This document shows, one piece after another, positions 34,557 through 42,347 of a stretch of DNA of 64,000 nt; the stretch's first letter is position 1, and the number at the start of each line of letters is the position of its first letter. The stretch spans positions 434,001-498,000 of the forward strand of contig NZ_JBCFZM010000001.1 in NCBI RefSeq assembly GCF_038594605.1. The letters run 5' to 3'. The position numbers and the translations under genes are program-made. The stretch is from Alteriqipengyuania bathyomarina_B. GTDB lineage: Bacteria > Pseudomonadota > Alphaproteobacteria > Sphingomonadales > Sphingomonadaceae. A model generated the notes under the pieces. That model saw nothing but the letters and a program-made list of their open reading frames with translations. It did no database searches and was not told the DNA's origin.

Positions 34557-35737
34557 GCATATCCGCCACTTTCCAACAGGTAGCATGGAACAAATGTACC
34601 CGTTTTGGCTGGATCGGCTCCCGCGGCACGGTCGATCAATACTTGCGCTTGGGCCAGCGGGCGCAGGGCGGAACTGTCCTGAACGTCCGCCGCGATCACC
34701 CCGTCGCCGGTCCATGCGGCGCGCACGAATTCGCGGCGCTTCCCGCCTTCGGGCACAGGCGCGGCGAGGCGCAGGGGCACCGCACGTGGCACGCAGTCTC
34801 GCGCGCCCGCCATGCGCCGGATCGCGGGCATCATGAACAAAAAACCGGTCACGAAGCTCGATACTGGATTGCCGGGAAGCCCGAGGACCACCGCATCGCC
34901 GCGCGTCGCCACGAGCAGCGGCTTGCCCGGCTTGATCGCAACGCGCCAGAAATCGAGCGCAAATCCGGCCGCTTCCAGAGCCGGTTTCACGAGGTCGTGC
35001 GGGCCGACCGACGCGCCGCCGGAGATCACGATCAGCGCAGCCTCTGCCTGGCTCTCGATCGCGCGAACCAGCGCGTCGGCATCGTCGGGCACCGGGGCTG
35101 TCGCGGTGACCTCGCCGCCCGCCTCTCGGGCCATTTCGGTCAGCATAGCTCCGTTGACCGCCGGGATTTGCGGGTCGCGGCAATCCTGAGGGTCCGCGCA
35201 AAGCTCGTCACCGCATTCGATGATGGCGACGCGCGGGCGTTCGTGCGCGACGACCGATCCGCAACCGCCTGCGCGGGCGAGTGCGATCTGGGCCGCGCCC
35301 ATCCGGGTGCCGGGTTCGAGCAGGATGTCGCCGCTTGCGAAGTCGAGGCCGGCCCGCCGGATGAATCGCGCGGTCGGCGGAGCATTTGCGGTGAGGTCCG
35401 TTCCTTCGACCTGCGCGTCTTCCTGGAGCAAGACCGCGTCTGCGCCGAGCGGCATCTGTGCGCCGGTGGAGATGCGCACGGCATCGCCTTTACCAAGCAG
35501 CTTGTCATAAGGCGCGCCTGCGCGCGATTCCCCTTTGAGGAACCACGGCCCGCCGCCGCAGGTCGCATAGCCATCCATCGCGGACAGATCGACCGGGGGC
35601 TGGCTGCGGCGCGCCACGACCTTCTCGGCCACGTAAAGCCGGGCCGAGCCGTCGACGGGGTAGGTGCGCACGGCCAACGGCTGCAGCAGGGCCAACAGAC
35701 GCGTCTGCGCGTCTTCGAGGTTAAGCGGCGGGGTCAT
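34553..35737 (-). CDS. moeA: Molybdopterin molybdenumtransferase
   Basis: A 394-residue enzyme that inserts molybdate into adenylylated molybdopterin. Conserved blocks are SAMDGYA near residue 52, STGAQMPLGADAVL, VISGGASVGPHD and LGLPGNPVSSFVTGF. Its ATG overlaps the moaC stop. The 3' end carries the lexA promoter -35. Confidence 0.95.
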   Translation of the reverse strand: MTPPLNLEDAQTRLLALLQPLAVRTYPVDGSARLYVAEKVVARRSQPPVDLSAMDGYATCGGGPWFLKGESRAGAPYDKLLGKGDAVRISTGAQMPLGADAVLLQEDAQVEGTDLTANAPPTARFIRRAGLDFASGDILLEPGTRMGAAQIALARAGGCGSVVAHERPRVAIIECGDELCADPQDCRDPQIPAVNGAMLTEMAREAGGEVTATAPVPDDADALVRAIESQAEAALIVISGGASVGPHDLVKPALEAAGFALDFWRVAIKPGKPLLVATRGDAVVLGLPGNPVSSFVTGFLFMMPAIRRMAGARDCVPRAVPLRLAAPVPEGGKRREFVRAAWTGDGVIAADVQDSSALRPLAQAQVLIDRAAGADPAKTGTFVPCYLLESGGYA

Positions 35738-36216
35738 GCCCCGGGGTCTTCCGCACGCCAGTCCCCCGACTTGCCGCCGGTCTTGGAAACCAGCCGGACC
35801 TCGCCGATCACCATGCCCTTATCCAGCGCCTTGGCCATGTCGTAGATCGTCAGCAGCGCGACCGAGACCGCGACCATCGCCTCCATCTCGACCCCCGTCT
35901 TGCCGGTCAGCGAAGCGGTGGCGGAAACCCGCACGCCGTCTGTTTCGATCGTGCAATCGAGGGTCACGCTGTCGAGGCCGAGGGGGTGGCAGAGCGGAAT
36001 CAGCGAGGCGGTCTGCTTGGCTGCCATGATCCCGGCGATGCGCGCTGCGGCGAGCACATCGCCCTTGGGCACCGCATCGTCGCGGATCGCGGCAATCGCG
36101 GCGCCGTTCATGGTAATCCGCCCCGTCGCGGTCGCGCTGCGGGCGGTCTGCGCCTTGGCACCGACATCGACCATGCGCGCCGAGCCTGCTTCGTCGAGAT
36201 GGGTGAGGCCGCTCAA
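35734..36216 (-). CDS. moaC: Cyclic pyranopterin monophosphate synthase
   Basis: A 160-residue enzyme that converts the MoaA product into cyclic pyranopterin monophosphate. Typical motifs are LTHLDEAGSARMVDV at the start, LIPLCHPLGLD and TGVEMEAMVAVSVA. I choose the TTG at 36216 because GGAG lies six bases upstream and family members begin at MSGLTHLDE; a GTG ten codons upstream is the alternative. It overlaps moeA by four bases. Confidence 0.94.
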   Translation of the reverse strand: MSGLTHLDEAGSARMVDVGAKAQTARSATATGRITMNGAAIAAIRDDAVPKGDVLAAARIAGIMAAKQTASLIPLCHPLGLDSVTLDCTIETDGVRVSATASLTGKTGVEMEAMVAVSVALLTIYDMAKALDKGMVIGEVRLVSKTGGKSGDWRAEDPGA

Positions 36217-36236
36217 AAGACCGCTCCGGCGCAGGG

Positions 36237-36259
36237 CCTGACACACCTGACACAGTGTC
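36237..36259. promoter_or_regulatory. Direct repeat and palindrome upstream of moaC
   Basis: CCTGACACA occurs twice back to back (36237-36254), and the second copy runs into the palindrome GACAC-A-GTGTC (36249-36259). The place, 21-43 bases before the moaC start, fits an operator, but no regulator is known to me for it. Confidence 0.35.
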
Positions 36260-36376
36260 CAAGGGCAAAAAAGCGGCTTGCCCCCAATGCGCGGGAATGC
36301 AGGGTTTGCGTGCGGTGAGGGGATGGAGTTCGGGCCATGGGGCCATCATGCCACGGAGTATGCTTGTAGGACAATC

Positions 36377-37165
36377 TCACCGTGTGAGCAAATCGCGCGT
36401 GGCCGCCTCCAGGTCGGTCTGCCGCATCAGGCTTTCGCCGACGAGGAAGCCATGCGCACCTGCCGCCTCGAGCCGCGCGCACTCCGCGGCGCTGGCAATA
36501 CCGCTTTCGGACAGGAGAAACGCGCCTTCCGGGGCGAGCGGGATCAGGCTTTCCGTGTTGGCGATATCGGTCACGAAGCTACGCAGGTCGCGGTTATTGA
36601 CCCCGATGAGACGGGAGTTGAGCTTGTGCGCGCGCTCCATCTCGGCAGCGTCGTGGACTTCGACCAGCACGTCCATGCCGAGTTCGTCCGCCGCAGCTTC
36701 GATCTCGGCCGCCTGCTGGTCGGTGAGCGCGGCGATGATGATCAGGATCGCATCCGCACCCATCGCGCGCGCTTCGCCGCATTGCCACGGGTCGACCATG
36801 AAATCCTTGCGTAGCGCGGGGAGGGCGCAGGCTTCGCGCGCGGCGACGAGATAGTCGGCATGGCCCTGGAAATAGGGCGCGTCGGTGAGGACCGAGAGGC
36901 AGCTTGCGCCAGCGCCGGCATAGGCCTTCGCGTGTTCGGCGGGTTGGAAGTCCTCTCGGATCAATCCTTTGGAGGGCGAAGCTTTCTTGATTTCTGCGAT
37001 CAGCGCGCGGCGGCCATCTGCGTGGGTCTGACGCAACGCCGCCTCGAACCCGCGCGGTGGAGCCTGCGCGGTGATACGCGCGATTAGTTCGCTGACGTCG
37101 GTTTGCGCCTGGCGCTCGGCGACCTCTTCGCGCTTGGTGGCGCAGATTTCTTCGAGTTTGTTCAA
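36377..37165 (-). CDS. trpC: Indole-3-glycerol phosphate synthase
   Basis: A 262-residue TIM-barrel enzyme of tryptophan synthesis, not fused to TrpF. Conserved blocks are LIAEIKKASPSKGLI near residue 56, ALRKDFMVDPWQ and LIGVNNRDLRSF. It lies 121 bases downstream of trpD, a gap occupied by a REP-like palindrome. A 160-base gap separates it from moaC. Confidence 0.96.
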   Translation of the reverse strand: MNKLEEICATKREEVAERQAQTDVSELIARITAQAPPRGFEAALRQTHADGRRALIAEIKKASPSKGLIREDFQPAEHAKAYAGAGASCLSVLTDAPYFQGHADYLVAAREACALPALRKDFMVDPWQCGEARAMGADAILIIIAALTDQQAAEIEAAADELGMDVLVEVHDAAEMERAHKLNSRLIGVNNRDLRSFVTDIANTESLIPLAPEGAFLLSESGIASAAECARLEAAGAHGFLVGESLMRQTDLEAATRDLLTR

Positions 37166-37180
37166 CCGTCTAACCTCAAT

Positions 37181-37275
37181 GTCCGCTCACCCTGAGCCTG
37201 TCGAAGGGTCGTGCTTGTGTTTGGGCGGATGCGCAGAAGAAGGGCGGTCCTTCGACAGGCTCAGGACGAGCGGAG
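37181..37275. repeat. REP-like inverted repeat between trpD and trpC
   Basis: Left arm 37182-37207 and right arm 37249-37274 are inverted copies of TCCGCTC-x2-CCTGAGCCTGTCGAAGG with two mismatches in about 26 bases. They are separated by 41 bases. The sequence belongs to the palindrome type dispersed in sphingomonad genomes. Confidence 0.85.
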
Positions 37276-37286
37276 TTCTATGAAAC

Positions 37287-38279
37287 TCACTTCGCCATCG
37301 CAATCCAGCGCTGAAGCAGCCGCTGCGCCGCGCCGCTGTCGATCGCCTCGGCGGCGCGCGCAGCTCCGTCTTTCCAGTCTTCGGTCTCGCCAGCCGCGAT
37401 CAGCGCGGCGGCGGAGTTGAACAGCACCGCGTCGCGATAGGGGCCGGGCGTGCCCTGCAACAGCGCGCTCAATGCCTTGGCGTTGTGCTGCGGGTCGCCG
37501 CCACGGATCGCCTCGACCGGAGCGTGTTCGAGCCCCGCCATGCCGGCATCGACGCGGCGCATCACGAACTCGTTGCCGCTGACATCCGCCATCTCGTTCC
37601 CGGCGGCGAGGCTCAGCTCGTCGAGGCCTTCGTCGCCCGAGACGATCAGCGTCCGCTCGCTGCCAAGGCGCGAGGCGGCCTCGCCATAGATCGGGACGTA
37701 GCCGGGGCGCGCGATGCCGATCAGCTGGCGCTTGACGCCCACGGGGTTCGATAGCGGCCCCATCAGGTTGAAGATCGTGCGGCGGCCCAGCTCCTTCCGG
37801 ATCGGCTGAATGCGACGCATCGCCGGGTGGTGGTTGGGCGCGAACAGGAAGCAGATGCCGATCTCGTTCAGCGTCTTCTCCGCCGTGCGCCCGGCGGCTT
37901 CCATGTCGAGCCCCAGCACCTCCAGCGTGTCCGCCACGCCCGAGAGCGAGGAAATCGCCCGGTTGCCGTGCCGCGCCACGGGCACCCCGCAGGCGGCGAC
38001 CACCAGACCCACGGCGGTCGAGACGTTGAGCGTATGGTGCCCGTCACCGCCCGTGCCGCACACGTCGATCGCATTGTCGGGACCCTCCACGGGTATGTAG
38101 CGGGCGCGCAGAGCCCGCGCCGCGCCAGCAATCTCGTCGGCGGTTTCGCTGCGTTCGGTCATCGCGAGCAGGAAGCGGGCGATCTCCTGATCACTGGCCT
38201 CCCCGTCGAGGATCCAGCCGAAGACCTCCTCGGCCTCCGCCTCGTTCATGTGCGGGACTGCGAGCGGGAGCGATTTCAT
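37287..38279 (-). CDS. trpD: Anthranilate phosphoribosyltransferase
   Basis: A 330-residue enzyme that adds phosphoribose to anthranilate. Visible motifs are DVCGTGGDGHHTLN near residue 72 (PRPP loop), HGNRAISSLSGVADTLEVLG and FNLMGPLSNPVG. Its start overlaps the trpG stop by four bases, so the two are coupled. Confidence 0.96.
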   Translation of the reverse strand: MKSLPLAVPHMNEAEAEEVFGWILDGEASDQEIARFLLAMTERSETADEIAGAARALRARYIPVEGPDNAIDVCGTGGDGHHTLNVSTAVGLVVAACGVPVARHGNRAISSLSGVADTLEVLGLDMEAAGRTAEKTLNEIGICFLFAPNHHPAMRRIQPIRKELGRRTIFNLMGPLSNPVGVKRQLIGIARPGYVPIYGEAASRLGSERTLIVSGDEGLDELSLAAGNEMADVSGNEFVMRRVDAGMAGLEHAPVEAIRGGDPQHNAKALSALLQGTPGPYRDAVLFNSAAALIAAGETEDWKDGAARAAEAIDSGAAQRLLQRWIAMAK

Positions 38280-38893
38280 GCCGCCTGCCTTTCGCGTGCT
38301 TCGATGCCGCAGAGCCGCAAGAAATTGGCGAGCAGGTCGTGGCCGTGCTGGGTCGCGATGCTTTCCGGGTGGAACTGGACGCCGTGGATCGGCAGCTCGG
38401 TGTGGCGGAAGCCCATCACGCTGGTTCCGTCGAGGCCCCCATGTCTATTGGGCGTCTCGCTGGTCGCGTTGACTTGCAATGCCTCGGGAATGTCCTCGAC
38501 CACCAACGAGTGATAGCGCGTGGCATCGAAGGGGCTGGGGAGGCCTGCGAACACGCCGCTGCCGTCATGCGTCACCGCGCTGGTCTTGCCGTGCATCAGC
38601 CCGCCCTGAACCACGCGCCCGCCGAAATGCTGCCCGATCGCCTGATGGCCGAGGCACACGCCCAGCAGGGGGAGCTGCGCGTCGGCGCAGGCGGCCACGG
38701 TATCCAGCGTAACCCCCGCCTCGTTGGGCGTGCGCGGGCCCGGCGAGAGCAGGATGCCCTTTGCGCCGCTCGCCACCGCCTCGCGCGCGGTCAGCGCGTC
38801 GTTGCGCTCGACGCGCACCTGCGCGCCCAGTTCCTGCAGGTAGTGAACCAGGTTGAAGGTGAAGCTGTCGTAATTGTCGATGACGAGGATCAT
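38276..38893 (-). CDS. trpG: Anthranilate synthase component II (glutamine amidotransferase)
   Basis: A 205-residue class I glutamine amidotransferase supplying ammonia to TrpE. It begins MILVIDNYDSFTFNL; catalytic Cys80 is in GVCLGHQAIGQ, and the His/Glu pair is in GVQFHPES. The frame is open upstream of the ATG at 38893, but that part is only translated REP repeat and should not be annotated as protein. Confidence 0.96.
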   Translation of the reverse strand: MILVIDNYDSFTFNLVHYLQELGAQVRVERNDALTAREAVASGAKGILLSPGPRTPNEAGVTLDTVAACADAQLPLLGVCLGHQAIGQHFGGRVVQGGLMHGKTSAVTHDGSGVFAGLPSPFDATRYHSLVVEDIPEALQVNATSETPNRHGGLDGTSVMGFRHTELPIHGVQFHPESIATQHGHDLLANFLRLCGIEARERQAA

Positions 38894-38917
38894 TGAAAAG
38901 GCTCTGTACCATGTCCG

Positions 38918-38991
38918 CGCTTCGACAGGCTCAGCACGAACGGGTTTGCTTGGAAGTCTCCCTATCCGCTCGTCCTGAGCTTGTCGAAGGG
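38918..38991. repeat. REP-like inverted repeat between pip and trpG
   Basis: Arms 38918-38943 and 38966-38991 are inverted copies (CGCTTCGACAGGCTCAG... versus the complement of ...CTGAGCTTGTCGAAGGG) separated by 22 bases. It is the same family as the element at 37181-37275. Confidence 0.85.
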
Positions 38992-39008
38992 CGAGCGTGC
39001 GGGAGGGT

Positions 39009-39962
39009 TCAGCCGTCCGCAAGCTTGTCCGTAGCCCTCACCAGCCCGTCGATGATTCCCGGCTCGCCTGCAGAGTGGCCCGCGTCGTGGACGATCCACA
39101 GCTCGGCTTCGGGCCAGGCTTTTTTCAGTTCCCACGCAGAGACGGGCGGGGTGCAGATGTCGTGGCGGCCCTGCACGATAATGCCGGGGATGTCCTTGAT
39201 CTTGCCGACGTCGCGCAGCAGCTGGCCTTCTTCGAGGAAGAAGTTTTCCAGGAAGAAACGCGCGCAGATGCGGGCGAAGGGGACGGCCTTGGATGGGTCG
39301 GCGAAGCTGCCGAGCAGATCCTCGTTGGGCAGCAAAGTCGCGACATTGCCTTCCCACAGCGACCATTCCTTCGCGGCGGCGAGGCGGGTTTCCTCGTCGT
39401 CGCTGGTCAGGCGGGCATGGTAGGCCTTCACCAGATCGCCACGCTCTTCCTCGGGGATCAGGCCGGTGAACTTGTCCCACTGTTCGGCCATGATCTCGCT
39501 CGCGCCATAGGAGTAGAGCCAGTCCTTCTCCTTCTGGCGGCCGAGGAACACGCCGCGCAGCACGATCTCGCTGGTGCGTTCAGGGTAGGTCTGCGCGTAG
39601 GCGAGCGAGAGCGTCGCGCCCCAGCTGCCACCGAACACCTGCCATTTCTCGTGGCCGCACATCTGGCGCAGCCGCTCGATATCCTCGACGATCCGCCAGG
39701 TGTCGTTGTTCTCGATCTCCGCAAACGGGAGCGACTTGCCGCAGCCGCGCTGGTCGAACAGGAGGACGTCGTATTTCTCCGGGTTCCACTGGCGGCGGTG
39801 ATCGGGGCTCATCCCGCCGCCCGGGCCGCCGTGAAGGAACACCGCAGGCTTCGCGCCCTTTGTCCCGACCCGCTCGTAATAAAGCGAATGCCCCTCACCG
39901 ACATCGAGCATGCCGGTCTCGTAAGGTTCGATTTCGGGATAGAGGGTGCGTTCGTATTCCAT
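39009..39962 (-). CDS. pip: Proline iminopeptidase
   Basis: A 317-residue alpha/beta-hydrolase that removes N-terminal proline from peptides. The oxyanion motif HGGPGGG is near residue 44 and the nucleophile elbow is GGSWGA with Ser113; DQRGCGKS is also typical. Of two adjacent ATGs, 39962 has AAGGA at six bases and is preferred. It sits inside the trp gene run, four bases after the glycosidase-like lipoprotein gene. Confidence 0.94.
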   Translation of the reverse strand: MEYERTLYPEIEPYETGMLDVGEGHSLYYERVGTKGAKPAVFLHGGPGGGMSPDHRRQWNPEKYDVLLFDQRGCGKSLPFAEIENNDTWRIVEDIERLRQMCGHEKWQVFGGSWGATLSLAYAQTYPERTSEIVLRGVFLGRQKEKDWLYSYGASEIMAEQWDKFTGLIPEEERGDLVKAYHARLTSDDEETRLAAAKEWSLWEGNVATLLPNEDLLGSFADPSKAVPFARICARFFLENFFLEEGQLLRDVGKIKDIPGIIVQGRHDICTPPVSAWELKKAWPEAELWIVHDAGHSAGEPGIIDGLVRATDKLADG

Positions 39963-39964
39963 CA

Positions 39965-40831
39965 TCAATCCTTGAATTCGACGACCACCAGCGGGCCGAG
40001 ATCGGCGCGGGTATCCATCCGCCCGCGCGCAGGGTCCCACAGGCTCGATACCGTGCCGTCGAGATAGAGCGCGTTGGGCGTCTTCGCCACATCGCGGAAG
40101 AAGCGCGCGAACTGGCCGAAGCTCACCGGGCGCGCGGTAATCGCGAAATGCGCCTTGCCGTCCGCATCCACCCCCACGCCGTTGCGGATGCGTTTAGAGG
40201 GTCCATCCTCGGAAATCTTCGGATGAATCACCCCGTCGATCACCAGCATCGGGCCGCTCTGGGTGCCGAAATCGGGTCGGTCGCCGACGGTGCTATAGAA
40301 GTCTTCGGTCGTCTTGATCCGCCACGTGCCCCCGGTGCCGTAGAACACGCCATTGGGCTTGAGGTGGAAATTGCCCGAGCCATCGTTGCGGTTCAGCTCC
40401 TGCAACCGCTCGCGCTCTTCGACATAATAGCCGATCGGCTTGCCTTCGCCGTCATACATGCCCGCATTCATCGCGAAGGCGACGCGCGGCGCATTGTCCG
40501 GCCGCGAGGCGGAGAATTTGGCGAGGCTGCGGAAAGTCGGCGAGCCGAGCACCATGCGGACGCGATGCTCCGCCGGATCGGCGACGCAATGGGTGAACAC
40601 GACATCTTCGAACCGGACCGGCTGACAGGCCGAATCCTCGGGCTGCGCGGTCTCGCTCGGCGTCGGGGTAGGGCTGGGCGAGGGCGGTGGTGCCTCGTCG
40701 GCCTTCATCGCGACTTCCTTGCCCTTTTCGCCGCTGATATCGGTGCGGATCACCGGATCGCCCGCCTGTGGCTGATCGCAGGCGGCCAGCGAGAGCAGGC
40801 TGGTGGCAAGGAGGATGGTTACGCGCTTCAT
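39965..40831 (-). CDS. Lipoprotein with phosphodiester glycosidase (NAGPA-like) domain
   Basis: A 288-residue protein. The signal MKRVTILLATSLLSLAAC gives a lipobox with Cys18, followed by a Pro/Ser/Thr/Glu-rich linker (about 45-65) and a domain resembling the NAGPA/phosphodiester glycosidase family. Typical segments are FAMNAGMY, LKPNGVFYG, GPMLVIDG and NALYLDGTVSSLW. The real substrate is unknown. It overlaps trpE by four bases and is coupled to it, an unexpected partner for tryptophan synthesis. Confidence 0.85.
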   Translation of the reverse strand: MKRVTILLATSLLSLAACDQPQAGDPVIRTDISGEKGKEVAMKADEAPPPSPSPTPTPSETAQPEDSACQPVRFEDVVFTHCVADPAEHRVRMVLGSPTFRSLAKFSASRPDNAPRVAFAMNAGMYDGEGKPIGYYVEERERLQELNRNDGSGNFHLKPNGVFYGTGGTWRIKTTEDFYSTVGDRPDFGTQSGPMLVIDGVIHPKISEDGPSKRIRNGVGVDADGKAHFAITARPVSFGQFARFFRDVAKTPNALYLDGTVSSLWDPARGRMDTRADLGPLVVVEFKD

Positions 40832-42345
40832 TGCCCGAATCCCGCCTGGTCGTGGCGCCTGATGGCTTCGCGTGCGGCGGCGAGGAGCGCGCTTGCCTTG
40901 GCCTCGCACTCGCGCTGTTCGGACGCCGGATCGCTATCCGCCACGATGCCTGCGCCGGCGGTGACATGGAGCGTGCCGTCCTTCACCAGTCCGGTCCGCA
41001 AGACGATGCACGAATCGAAGCTGCCGTCGGGCGCGAAATAGCCGACGCCGCCTGCATAGGGGCCGCGCTTTTCGGTTTCCAGCTCAGCAATGATCTCGCA
41101 CGCGCGCAGTTTGGGCGCGCCGCTGACGGTGCCTGCGGGGAAGCCCGCGAACAGCGCGTCGAGTGCATCCTTGCCTTGCGCGATGCGGCCGGTGACGTTG
41201 CTGACGATGTGCATGACGTGGCTATAGCGTTCGACCGCGAAGCTGTCTGTCACAGCGACGCTGCCCGCCGAAGCGACCCGCCCCACATCGTTGCGCCCGA
41301 GATCGAGCAGCATCAGGTGCTCGGCGCGTTCCTTGGGATCGGCCAGCAGCTCGCTCTCCGCCGCGCGATCGGCTTCGGGCGTGGCGCCGCGCGGGCGCGT
41401 GCCCGCGATCGGGCGGATGGTGACCTCGCCGCCGCGCAGGCGCACGAGGATTTCCGGGCTCGAGCCGACGACGCCCGCCTCGGGCAGGTCGAGCAGGTAG
41501 AGAAAGGGCGAGGGGTTGACCCGCCGCAGCGCGCGATAGAGCGCCATCGCAGAATGCGGGAAAGGGGTGGTGAAGCGCTGCGCCAGCACGACCTGGAAGA
41601 TGTCGCCCGCCACGATGTATTCCTGCGCGCGCGCCACCCGCGCGGCGTAGTCTTCGGGCGCGACGGTCGGTTGCAGTGCAAGGCTCTCGGGATCGATCGC
41701 AGACGGGCTGGCGCTCTGCCCGCTCGCCGGGGCCGGCTGCGCGAGGCGCCGCAGTGCATCCTCGATCCGCTCCTCGGCGGCATCCAGCGTGCTCTCTGCA
41801 TCGCCCGATCCGGGCCAGACCGGCGCGACCAGATAGACCTCGTCGGTCAGCGCATCGAATACCAGCAGCAGTCCGGGGCGCGCAAAGACCATGTCCGGCA
41901 GGCCGAGCGGATCGGCCTCGGCGCGCGGCAGGTGTTCCACCAGTGCAACCGTCTCGTAGCCGAAATAGCCGACGAGGCAGGCCAGCGCGGGCGGCAATTC
42001 CTTGGGCACCGGCATTTCGATTTCGGCGAGCAGGCCGCGCAGGGCGGCAAGCCCGTCACCCTCGACCGGCTCGAAAGCCGTGCGGTCGCTCCGCCAGCTG
42101 CGGTTGATCGCCGCGCCGTCGCCTTCGCCGCGCAGCATCAGGTCGGGGTCGATACCCAGCAGGCTGTAGCGCCCGCGAATCTCGCCGCCTTCGACCGATT
42201 CGAGCAGGAAGTCGCCGCGCCCGCGCTCCATCAGTGCCAGCGCCGCGCCGACGGGCGTCAGCGTATCGGCGACATGCCGCTGCCAGACGAGCGCGGGTCG
42301 CCCCTGCGCCAGCCTGTCGCGCGCGGCCTCGCGATTGCGAAGCAT
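40828..42345 (-). CDS. trpE: Anthranilate synthase component I
   Basis: A 505-residue chorismate-utilising enzyme that makes anthranilate with TrpG. The C-terminal catalytic part shows GDIFQVVLAQRF, RPIAGTRPRGATPE and KAALDALFAGFPAGTVSGAP-type sequence ending in AGAGIVADSDP. The N-terminal feedback-binding domain is present. ppiD ends two bases upstream. Confidence 0.96.
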   Translation of the reverse strand: MLRNREAARDRLAQGRPALVWQRHVADTLTPVGAALALMERGRGDFLLESVEGGEIRGRYSLLGIDPDLMLRGEGDGAAINRSWRSDRTAFEPVEGDGLAALRGLLAEIEMPVPKELPPALACLVGYFGYETVALVEHLPRAEADPLGLPDMVFARPGLLLVFDALTDEVYLVAPVWPGSGDAESTLDAAEERIEDALRRLAQPAPASGQSASPSAIDPESLALQPTVAPEDYAARVARAQEYIVAGDIFQVVLAQRFTTPFPHSAMALYRALRRVNPSPFLYLLDLPEAGVVGSSPEILVRLRGGEVTIRPIAGTRPRGATPEADRAAESELLADPKERAEHLMLLDLGRNDVGRVASAGSVAVTDSFAVERYSHVMHIVSNVTGRIAQGKDALDALFAGFPAGTVSGAPKLRACEIIAELETEKRGPYAGGVGYFAPDGSFDSCIVLRTGLVKDGTLHVTAGAGIVADSDPASEQRECEAKASALLAAAREAIRRHDQAGFGQ

Positions 42346-42347
42346 GT

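Noticed and set aside
37181..38991. CRISPR-like repeats
   Set aside because: Only two inverted-repeat pairs about 1.7 kb apart, with no regular repeat-spacer units and no cas genes.
38894..39022. N-terminal extension of TrpG
   Set aside because: The extra codons translate the REP-like repeat; TrpG family members start at MILVIDNYDSF.
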